A stretch of DNA of 31,757 nt from Rhodospirillaceae bacterium CCH5-H10 (GTDB lineage: Bacteria > Pseudomonadota > Alphaproteobacteria > Reyranellales > Reyranellaceae). Below, in pieces: positions 15,920 through 25,134 of the stretch (position 1 is the first letter of the stretch; each line of letters starts with the position of its first letter). The translations under genes and the position numbers were made by a program. The notes beneath the pieces are model-generated. The model ran no database searches and was not told the DNA's origin. It saw only the letters and a list, made by a program, of their open reading frames with translations. The stretch spans positions 1 through 31,757 of the forward strand of contig LSKJ01000034.1 in assembly GCA_001557035.1 (NCBI GenBank). The letters are read 5' to 3'.

Positions 15920-16672
15920 GACAGGGGCTCCTCGGCGCGGCGCTCGGCTTCGGCGCGCTGCGACGGCTTGGCGTGCGCCCGCGCCTCCTTCAGGAAACCG
16001 GCCGCCAGTTCACCCGCGCCGTTCATCTCCGCGCGCCGCAACCAGTGCAGCGCTTCCACGACGTCGCGTTCGATTCCCTTGCCCGCGAGGCAGGCCGCGC
16101 CCAGCATCGCCTGCGCCTCGGGATGCCCGAGTCGCGCTGCGCGTCCCCACCAGCCGGCAGCCGCTTCAGCGTCGCGCTCGACGCCCAGCGCGTTGTGATG
16201 CATGTCGCCCAACCGCGCCATCGCCGCGGCGCGGCCCTGGGCCGCCGCCTTCTCCGCCCAATGCCGCGCACCGGCATAGTCCTGCGGGCAACCACCGCCG
16301 AGCAGCTTCATCCACGACAGCATGTCCTGCGCGTCGGCATCGCCCTGCAGGGCTGCCTTCTCGTAAAGAAGCGCGGCCTCGGCCTGGTCCTGCGGCACGC
16401 CCCAGCCCTCGTAATGGCAGAGCGCCAGGTTGCGCTGGCCGCCGGCATCGCCCTGCCCGGCGGCGCGCCGCAGCCAGTCGACCGCCTTGGCGTGATCCTG
16501 CTCCACGCCGCGACCTTCGAGGAAAGCCGCCCCCATGTTGCTCTGCGCCCGCGCGTGTCCCTCATGGGCAAGCGGCGCCCACAGGTCGAGTGCGACGCCG
16601 TAGTCGCCCGCCTTCCAGGCCGCCAGCGCCTCGGCCATCCGCTGCGCCGGCGGCGGCTTGCGATCGAGCAGC

Positions 16673-16689
<17 letters not shown>
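15916..16689 (-). CDS. Sel1-repeat (SLR) protein between selA and selB
   Basis: The 257-residue protein contains about five Sel1-like repeats of 36 residues, for example [20 protein letters not shown] followed by [20 protein letters not shown]. Each has the GxGVxxDxxKAxxWxxxAAxxG pattern. SLR proteins are alpha-helical scaffolds for protein-protein contacts; the shared name with selenium genes is coincidental. No signal peptide is seen, so it is probably cytoplasmic. The start at 16689 overlaps selA by 17 bases and the stop overlaps selB by four. An upstream ATG at 16728 would lengthen the overlap. Position in the operon hints at a scaffold for selenocysteine synthesis or delivery, but this is context only. 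Confidence 0.85.
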
Positions 16690-18061
<1,372 letters not shown>

Positions 18062-18134
18062 GGTTCTGTTTCCTGCAGGGTTTGGACGGACGGTCGTCCT
18101 CCGCGGACCAAGATGGCCCAGCACCCGGTATCGA

Positions 18135-19070
18135 TCAATGGTGCTGCATGATGCCTAGCACGAAGGGATTGGGCACGCGCGCGAACCCCTCTTCGCCGAC
18201 CAGCACGTCTAGGCCGAGCGATGCGAGATCGTCGGCCAGCGGCTCGATGGCGCGGACCTTCTCGACATAGAAGACCTTGGAATAGCCCTGACAGACCTCG
18301 CAGCATTCGGCGCGGAGATAGTCCGTGCCCGCCAGATTGCGGAACGAAATCTTGTCGGTGCTGCCGCAATGCACGCAGCGCACGCGGACATAGCGCCACG
18401 AGGTCGCGCACAGCGAACAATGAAGGTGGCGATGGCCGAACTTGGTGCCGCCCGGCGAGACCAGGCCGGAGACCGGCGGCGATCCGCAGGCCGGGCAGTC
18501 CCCGCTCTCTGCTTCGCTTGCGAGGTCGGCAGCGTCGAGCAGTGCCGCCATGCGTGTCCAGACGACCTGCAGGGCGGCCGCCACGAAAACCGCCTGCGCT
18601 GCTTCGGCGCCCGTGACGTCTCCCCCGAGGAAGCGATCGGCCAACGCCTCGAGGTCGGCCGGGCTGGCCGCGGCGAGGGTGTCTCTGGCCGCGCGCGCGG
18701 ACTCGGGCAGGATCTCTGGATCGATCCTGTCCAGGATTCGCAACAGGGCCACGCGCCAGCTTTCGTCACGCGACCAGATCGCTGGATCGAGCGGCGCGCG
18801 TTTCACCAGCTTCGCCTTGGCGATTTCGGCCGCGCCCGGCAGCGAGCCCGGCGGCAGGCCCGACAGGGCCTCGTGCTGGGCCGTCACCAGCCCCGCGATG
18901 AGGCGGAGGAACCCCTCGAGATCGTGACCCGGCGCCAGCTCACGCAGGCGCGCGGCGCGGACCTGGAAGAGCGTCGCGAGGTCGGGCAGGCGCACGCGCG
19001 CGCCCTCGGCGGCAGCGCCGAGGATGTTCTCGCCAAAATTAGCGGACGGATTTTCGGGACCGGAACTCAG
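18135..19070 (-). CDS. fdhE: FdhE, formate dehydrogenase accessory protein
   Basis: FdhE is a cytoplasmic rubredoxin-like protein needed for activity of exported formate dehydrogenases. Four cysteine pairs are present: CPACGS (192/195), CSLCAT (218/221), CVHCGS (232/235) and CEVC (257/260), plus the family segment VKRAPLDP in the middle. The start is uncertain. A CTG at 19070 overlaps the stop of the cytochrome b gene (CTGA) and gives 311 residues, near the 309 of E. coli. The first conventional in-frame start is GTG at 18995, with GAGGG seven bases upstream, giving 286 residues. I prefer the longer form because GENILGAAAEGARVRLPDL looks like a normal FdhE N-terminus. Confidence 0.92.
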   Translation of the reverse strand: MSSGPENPSANFGENILGAAAEGARVRLPDLATLFQVRAARLRELAPGHDLEGFLRLIAGLVTAQHEALSGLPPGSLPGAAEIAKAKLVKRAPLDPAIWSRDESWRVALLRILDRIDPEILPESARAARDTLAAASPADLEALADRFLGGDVTGAEAAQAVFVAAALQVVWTRMAALLDAADLASEAESGDCPACGSPPVSGLVSPGGTKFGHRHLHCSLCATSWRYVRVRCVHCGSTDKISFRNLAGTDYLRAECCEVCQGYSKVFYVEKVRAIEPLADDLASLGLDVLVGEEGFARVPNPFVLGIMQHH

Positions 19071-19696
19071 GACTTCCCGACTTCCTGACGGAACCACTTG
19101 CGATGGTGCTTCCATGCCCAGCCGCCGCTGACTGAACCGCGCGTCATGGCGCTCATCGTACCCTTGACCCAGATGGCTGCATAGACGTGCACGATCCAGA
19201 TCAGGATGGCCCCGATGGCGCACAGCGCATGGACGACCGCGGACAACCGCTTCTGGTCGATCGTGGTGTAGGACGCGAAATAGGTGTCCCACAGTACGAA
19301 CCCGCTGCCGAGCAGCAGCAGGATCAGGATCGACTGGCCCCAGAAGACGAGCTTCTGGCCGGCATTGTACTTGCCGAGTTCGGGCAGCCCCTCTTCCTTG
19401 TTGTTGATCACCGATCCTAGGTTCTTCATCCAGACCGTGTCGTCGCGGTTCCAGAAATTGAGCGTGAAGAAGCGGATGAAGAGGCCGAGGAAGCTGATGC
19501 CCAGGACGACGCCGATCCACGGATGGATGATGCGCGTCATCTGCCCGCCGCCGAACAGGTAGGTGAGGAAGTAGAGCGAAGGATGAAACAGCGCCATGCC
19601 GCTCAGGGCCAGCAGGACCAGCGACACCGCCGTGATCCAGTGGTTGATGCGCGCGGCCGTGGTGTAGCGGCTGACAGGCTTTGTGTGCTCGCTCAT
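19067..19696 (-). CDS. fdhI: Formate dehydrogenase cytochrome b (gamma) subunit
   Basis: This 209-residue integral membrane protein has four predicted helices, at about residues 20-38, 55-75, 115-135 and 150-172. It is the FdnI/FdoI type: it anchors the enzyme and passes electrons through two b hemes to quinone. Likely heme histidines are His19 (RINHW), His58 (IIHPW), and the histidines of VVHALCAIG and IVHVYAA. Length compares with 217 in E. coli FdnI. The ATG overlaps the stop of the iron-sulfur gene as ATGA, so the subunits are translationally coupled. Confidence 0.94.
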   Translation of the reverse strand: MSEHTKPVSRYTTAARINHWITAVSLVLLALSGMALFHPSLYFLTYLFGGGQMTRIIHPWIGVVLGISFLGLFIRFFTLNFWNRDDTVWMKNLGSVINNKEEGLPELGKYNAGQKLVFWGQSILILLLLGSGFVLWDTYFASYTTIDQKRLSAVVHALCAIGAILIWIVHVYAAIWVKGTMSAMTRGSVSGGWAWKHHRKWFRQEVGKS

Positions 19697-20613
19697 GCCT
19701 GCTTGCTCCCGGCCCCATCGGTTCCCGCCAGCTCGGCCGCCTTCTCCTCGTCGTGCTCGGTCACCCGGTTGGGTCCCTTGGTGACGTAGTGCATGAGGCC
19801 GAAGGCGCCGGCGAAGGCGATGGCCGCCAGCGACAGGGGCTTCATCACGCCCTTCCAGATGCCGACCAGCGGGCTGATGCGCGGATTGTCCGGCAGGCCG
19901 GCGTAGAGCGACGGCTTGTTGGCGTGCTGCAGCACGTACATCACGTGCGTGCCGTTCACGCCCGGCGGATTGTAGAGGCCGGCATTCTGGTAGCCGCGCG
20001 ACTTCAGGTCGGTGATGCGCTTGCCGGCATGGGCGATCATGTCTTCCTTGGTGCCGAAGTAGATCGCCTGCGTCGGGCAGGCCTTGGCGCAGGCCGGCGC
20101 CTGCCCGACCACGACGCGGTCCGAGCAGAGCGTGCACTTGTAGGCCTTGCTGGTGACCTGCGAGATGCGCGGGATGTTGAAGGGGCAGCCCTTCAGGCAG
20201 TAGCCGCAGCCAATGCAGTTGTCCGAGATGAAGTCGACGATGCCGTTTGTGTACTGCACGATCGCGCCCGGCGCCGGACACGCCTTGAGGCAGCCGGGAT
20301 CGTCGCAATGCATGCAGCCGTCCTTGCGGATCAGCCACTCCAGGTCGTCGCCGCGCTCGTGCTCGGTGTAGCGCATCACGGTCCACGACGCGGTCGTGAG
20401 ATCGGTCGGGTTGTCGTAGGTGCCGTCGGTGAAGCCGATCGGCTGGTCGAGCTGGTTCCACTCCAGGCACGCGGTCTGGCAGGCCTTGCAGCCGATGCAC
20501 TTGCTGACGTCGATCAGCTTCGCGACAGGAACCGCGGCAGGCTTGCCCGCGGCCGGCGGCGGCACGCTGGAGGCGGAGCGGCGGCGGAGATCGAGAGCTT
20601 GCATTACAGACAT
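19693..20613 (-). CDS. fdhB: Formate dehydrogenase iron-sulfur (beta) subunit
   Basis: The 306-residue protein is the four-cluster ferredoxin subunit that carries electrons from FdhA to the cytochrome b. Cysteine groups are 39/42/45/49 ([11 protein letters not shown]), 100/103/108/112, 133/136/139/143 ([11 protein letters not shown]) and 160/163/175/179. One membrane helix near residues 257-276 ([20 protein letters not shown]) anchors it, as in FdnH. GGGAGG lies about five bases before the ATG at 20613. It begins 14 bases after fdhA, and its stop overlaps the start of the cytochrome b gene. Confidence 0.95.
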   Translation of the reverse strand: MSVMQALDLRRRSASSVPPPAAGKPAAVPVAKLIDVSKCIGCKACQTACLEWNQLDQPIGFTDGTYDNPTDLTTASWTVMRYTEHERGDDLEWLIRKDGCMHCDDPGCLKACPAPGAIVQYTNGIVDFISDNCIGCGYCLKGCPFNIPRISQVTSKAYKCTLCSDRVVVGQAPACAKACPTQAIYFGTKEDMIAHAGKRITDLKSRGYQNAGLYNPPGVNGTHVMYVLQHANKPSLYAGLPDNPRISPLVGIWKGVMKPLSLAAIAFAGAFGLMHYVTKGPNRVTEHDEEKAAELAGTDGAGSKQA

Positions 20614-20627
20614 CTCACCCTCCCCGA

Positions 20628-23600
20628 TCAGGCCACGGCCGGCGACGACGCCGGCGGGGTGGTTTTCTTCACGTCCACCAGGAACGCCTTGTATTCAGGC
20701 GTATTGGTGCTGGCGTCCCCGACCGCCGGCGTGAGCGTGTTGAGCGGATAGGACTTCCGCGCCATGCCCACGAAGCCGTAGTGGATCGGCAACCCGATCA
20801 CGTCGCAGGGCTTGCCGTCGACCATGATCGGCCGGAAGCGCTTCGACACGGACGCCTTTGCCTTGATCATGCCGCGCTGGCTCGAGACCTCGACCCAGTC
20901 GCCGTTCCTGATGCCCTTGGCCTTGGCCAGCCGCTCGCCCATTTCGACGAACATCTCCGGCTGGACCACGGCGTTGTCGTGGACGTTCTTGGTCCAGTAG
21001 TGGAAGTGCTCGGCGAGACGATACGAGGTCGCCACGATCGGGAACTTGTCGGGCGTGCCGAACGACTTGGCGTCGGCCGCGAACACCCGCACCACCGGAT
21101 TGGTGTTGACCTTGGGATGCAGCGGGTTGGCGATGTAGGCGTCCATCGGCTCGTAATGCTCGGGGAACGGCCCGTCGGGCATGGCGGTGCGGGAGAAGAG
21201 CCGCGCCGTGCCTTCCTGATTCATGATGAACGGACCGACCGACTTGTCGGGGGCCACCGTGGGCGCGTAGTCCGGCACGTCGGCACCGACCCAGCGCGAG
21301 CCGTTCCACGTGACGTACTTCTTGCGCTCGCTCCACGCCTTGCCGGCAGGATCCGCCGAGGCGCGGTTGTACAGGATGCGCCGGTTGGCCGGCCAGGCGT
21401 AGCCCCAGGTGGGGTGAACGCCGAGCCCGCTCGGGTCGCTGGCGTCGCGCCGCATCGCCATGTTGCCGGCCTCGGTATAGACGCCGGTGTAGATCCAGCA
21501 GCCGCCCGAGGTCTTGCCGTCGTCGCGCATCACCGCGAAGCCCGGCAGCAACTGGCCCGCTTTCAGCATCACCTTGGTGGGATCGGCCGGATCGGGCAGG
21601 TCCTCCAATGCGTAACCGTTGATCTCCTTCAGGAGCTCGACGGGCTCGGGATGCGCGGGTTTGGCGTAATTCCAGGTCGTGTTGAGAATGGCATCCGGGA
21701 AGGCCCCGCCATCCTTCGCGTACAGCGCCCGCAGCCGGCTGTGCAGATCGGCGACGATCTGGATGTCGCTGCGCGATTCGCCCGGCCCCTCCACCGACTT
21801 CCAGTGCCACTGGATCACCCGGCTCGAGTTGGTGAAGGTGCCTTCGTCCTCGGCGTAGGCCGTGGTCGGAAGCTGGAAGACCTCGGTCTGGATCGCCTTG
21901 GGATCGACGTTGTTGAACTCGCCGTGGTTCTCCCAGAAGCGCGCCGTTTCGGTCTGGAGCGGGTCCATGACGACCAGCCACTTGAGCTTCGACAGGCCCG
22001 CATGGATCTTGGCCTTGTTGGGCACGGCCATCATGACGTTGAGGCCCTGGCAGAACAGGCCGTTCATCTGCCCGCCCGCCATCATGTCGACCATCTTGAG
22101 GACGTCGTAGGAGGTGTCGAACTTGGGCAGGTAGTCGTAGGCCCAGTCGTTCTCCCTGGTCGCCGCCTTGCCGAACAGGCTCTTCTGCTGGCTGACGAAG
22201 AACTTCCCGTAATTCTGCCAGAAGCTGGTCTGGCCGGGACGGATCGGCTTGAAGGCGCGCGCCTTCATGTAGTCGGCGTAGGTCGCCTCACGTTCGGTCG
22301 GCAGGACCAGGTAACCCGGCGTCGAGGTCGTGAGCAGCCCGAAGTCGGTGATGCCCTGGACGTTGGAATGGCCGCGCAGCGCGTTCACGCCGCCGCCCGG
22401 GACGCCCATGTTGCCCAGCAGGAGCTGGATCATGGCCATGCTGCGGATGTTCTGGGCGCCGGTGGTGTGCTGCGTCCAGCCCAGCGCATAGAGCGAGGTC
22501 ATCGAACGCTCGCCGTTGGCGGTCGTGGCGATCAGCTCGCAGACCTTCAGGAACTTGTCCTTCGGCGTGCCGCAGATCCGCTCGACCATCTCGGGCGTGT
22601 AGCGCTCGACATGGGCTTTGAGCAGATTGATCGCACAGCGCGGGTTCTGCAGGGTCTCGTCGACCTTGGCCATGCCCTGCTCGTCGAACTCGTAGTCCCA
22701 CGCCGAGCGATCGACGTAGCTCTTGCGGGCCTCGTCGTAGCCCGTGAAAAGTCCATCCTCGAACTTGAAGCCTTCCTTCACGATGTAGGAGGCGTTGGTA
22801 TAGGCGTTGACGTACTGCTGGTGGATCTTGCCGTTACCCAGCAGGTAACGCATCACGCCCGACAGGAACGCGATGTCGGTGCCCGGCCGGATCGGCGCAT
22901 AGAGGTCCGAAACAGCGGCCGAGCGCGTGAAGCGCGGATCGACCACGATCAGCTTCGCGCCGTTGTTGGCCTTTGCCTCGACCACCCACTTGAAGCCGCA
23001 CGGATGGGCCTCGGCGGCATTGCCGCCCATGATCAGAACGACGTCAGCATTCTTGATGTCGTTCCACGAGTTGGTCATCGCGCCACGTCCGAATGTGGGG
23101 CCAAGACTGGCCACCGTCGGTCCGTGTCATATTCGTGCTTGATTCTCCAAGGCCAGTATCCCGGTGGACCGGATGGCCTTGTAGGTGAGGTAGCCCGCCT
23201 CGTTGCTGCAGGCGGAGCCGGCCAGGAAGCCGGTACTCACCCAGCGGTTGACCGTGACGCCGTCGCGGTTCTTCGCGATGAAGTTCTTGTCGCGGTCTTC
23301 CTTGGCGAGCTTGGCGATGCGCTCCATCGCGAAGTCCCAGCTCACGCGCTCGAACTTGTCGGAGCCGGGCTTGCGATGCATCGGGTACTGCAGGCGATTG
23401 ACGCTGTTGGCGAAGCCCAGCGAGGCTGCACCGCGCGCGCAGAGCGTGCCCAGGTTGATGGGATTGTCCGAATCGCCCTCGATGTGGACGACGCGCGCCT
23501 TCGTGTCCTTGGCGCCGTCGGTCGTCGAGTAGACGAGGACGCCGCAACCCACCGCGCAGTAGGGGCAGGTATTGCGTGTCTCGGTCGCCTTCTCGAGCCG

Positions 23601-23720
23601 GTACGGCCTGACGCCCGCGGCGAGCCCCTCGCTCGCACCGATGAAGCCCAATGCGCCCACGGAAGACGCGGCGAGGCCAGCAGCGCTCACCTTCATGAAT
23701 TGCCGACGTGTAACGGCCAT
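20628..23720 (-). CDS. fdhA: Formate dehydrogenase catalytic (alpha) subunit, selenocysteine-containing
   Basis: This is one gene of 1030 residues (E. coli FdnG 1015), read through an in-frame TGA at 23127-23129 as selenocysteine 198. It oxidises formate to CO2 at a bis-MGD molybdenum or tungsten centre in the periplasm. The N-terminus [12 protein letters not shown] is a Tat signal. CPYCAVGCG plus a later cysteine (GTLCARGA) binds a 4Fe-4S cluster. The site reads [19 protein letters not shown], with the conserved histidine after Sec, then [18 protein letters not shown]. The ATG at 23720 is chosen for GGAG seven bases upstream. The true stop is also TGA, so discrimination rests on the hairpin after the first TGA. 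Confidence 0.95.
23095..23114 (-). promoter_or_regulatory. bSECIS hairpin downstream of the Sec codon in fdhA
   Basis: On the minus strand GGCCA-GTCT-TGGCC (23099-23112) is a perfect 5-bp stem with a GTCT loop. It is extended below by GT pairing with AC across a two-base bulge. The hairpin begins 12-14 bases after the TGA, close to the spacing of the E. coli fdhF/fdnG elements (about 11), whose loop also contains GTCT. SelB would bind here while recoding the UGA at 23127-23129. Confidence 0.8.
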
Positions 23721-23882
23721 GTTCATCTCCATCCCAACGACGCTTATGAGGCAGTTAACCACCTCGTTTTTGTTTCGCGTCGCGGGACAGTCAAACGCTT
23801 CAGGGTGCGCGAATCAACAGGTAACTGGCCGATAACCGAAATTTGAGTGGGTTTTCCCGGTGCGCCGGGGCTCGGACGTGCC

Positions 23883-25124
23883 TCAGGGCTTGCGCTGGAA
23901 ACCCCAGTTTTCCGCAAGAATCTCCCCCATCCGGGCGGCGATGATGCGGTTGCCGGGGCTCTCGTTCACCGCATCCCGGGCGTAGTGGATGTGGTCGGCG
24001 TAGATGGTCCCCTTCTCCCCGGCGAAGATCTGCGTCAGGTCGTAGATCGGCGTGCCACCATCCCGCAGGGTCATGAGGCCCGTGACGATGTTGGCGTACA
24101 TGTTCTTGTAGGAAAGGTCGCCGACGAGGCGCTTTTCCTCCTCGGTCAGCTCCTTGCCGATCGCGGGAGCCGGCTGGATGAAGTAGGCGGCCTTGACGTT
24201 GTTGTCCTTCGCGACCGCCACCGTGGCCTTGATGTACTTCTGATAGAGGCCGAGCTGGGTATCGAAGGCCAGCTTGTGGTTCGACCGGATGTTCTCGGGC
24301 ATGTGGAACATGCTGTTCAGGGTCGTCTTCTTGGCCGACTTGAAGATGTCCTTGCCCTTGGCGGCCTGCTCGATGCCGCGCACCACCATGTAGGCGGCAT
24401 GCGAACGGCCGAGGATCGGGTTGAGCGCCAGGGTGCCGGCGATCCGGCCCATCACCCAACCGATCGCGGCGTCGCCGAAATTCTCGTCGGCCACGAAAGG
24501 ATTCACGTCGAGGAAGTTGCTGAGCGGCCGTTCGAGACGCTCCTCGGCGCCCGGCCAGAAGAAATAATGCTCGTTGAACCCGCCAAGCACCGCCACGGCG
24601 TCGACCGACGAGGCGTAGAGCGAGAACAGGATGAAGGGCTGTGGCTCCTTCCAGGCGCCGTCGCCGCCGTTCAGCACCATGAACGGCTTGCCGTTCGGGC
24701 TGATGTACTTCCTGTTGAGCTCTTCCTCGAGATAGCGCGGCGCGGGCGGCGCCGCGTTCTGGCCGAGCTGCGAGGCGACCGACCCACCGGTCAGCATCAC
24801 GACGTAGTAGTCCTTGGGCTTCAGGACCGGATAGTCGGGGCCGAACAGGCCGACATTGTTGACCCAGGGGATGCCACAGGGCGGGTTGGCATGATGGACG
24901 AACGCCACGTAGGGATGCGGGAACAACGTGTCGACGTAACGGCACGACGTGCCCTTGGTGGCGTCGCGCACATAGGTGTTCTGCGTGCGCTCGAACAGCT
25001 CCTCGGCCGAGGTGTAGCGGCCATCCTCCAGATACAGCCAGACGATCGCCGTGACTTCGAGCGCGGCGAGCGACAGGACGATGCCGAAGAGGACGGAGAT
25101 CCAGCCGAAGATGCGCTGCTTCAT
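23883..25124 (-). CDS. Membrane-anchored SGNH/GDSL-like protein (413 aa)
   Basis: Residues about 7-31 form one hydrophobic helix without a clear cleavage site, so the protein is probably anchored with its body in the periplasm. The pattern YYVVMLTGGSVASQLG (GGS at 113-115) resembles the nucleophile block of SGNH hydrolases. Asp377 and His380 in YADHIHYARDAVNESPGNRI resemble the catalytic DxxH. Assignment to the SGNH fold is by motif only; activity and substrate are unknown, though many membrane SGNH proteins modify polysaccharides. GGAGAGGAG precedes the ATG, which lies ten bases after the CoxL-like gene, so the pair is likely co-transcribed. Confidence 0.75.
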   Translation of the reverse strand: MKQRIFGWISVLFGIVLSLAALEVTAIVWLYLEDGRYTSAEELFERTQNTYVRDATKGTSCRYVDTLFPHPYVAFVHHANPPCGIPWVNNVGLFGPDYPVLKPKDYYVVMLTGGSVASQLGQNAAPPAPRYLEEELNRKYISPNGKPFMVLNGGDGAWKEPQPFILFSLYASSVDAVAVLGGFNEHYFFWPGAEERLERPLSNFLDVNPFVADENFGDAAIGWVMGRIAGTLALNPILGRSHAAYMVVRGIEQAAKGKDIFKSAKKTTLNSMFHMPENIRSNHKLAFDTQLGLYQKYIKATVAVAKDNNVKAAYFIQPAPAIGKELTEEEKRLVGDLSYKNMYANIVTGLMTLRDGGTPIYDLTQIFAGEKGTIYADHIHYARDAVNESPGNRIIAARMGEILAENWGFQRKP

Positions 25125-25134
25125 CTCCTCTCCA

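Noticed and set aside
20628..23720. fdhA as a pseudogene broken by a nonsense codon
   Set aside because: The TGA is at the known Sec position, a SECIS-like hairpin follows, and tRNA-Sec, SelA and SelB are encoded in the same region.
20781..23846. A 1021-codon open frame on the plus strand opposite fdhA
   Set aside because: Its translation is rich in Arg, His, Asp and Gly with no domain, as expected of a frame opposite a GC-rich gene; the minus strand encodes an unmistakable formate dehydrogenase.
23856..23869. Hairpin CCCGG-tgcg-CCGGG as a terminator for the SGNH-like gene
   Set aside because: Only five base pairs, and no T-tract follows on the minus strand.
23721..23882. TTGACT followed 17 bases later by AAAAAC as the fdhA promoter
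   Set aside because: The -10 matches only three of six bases, and no FNR-like or sigma-54-like site was visible; the promoter remains unidentified.
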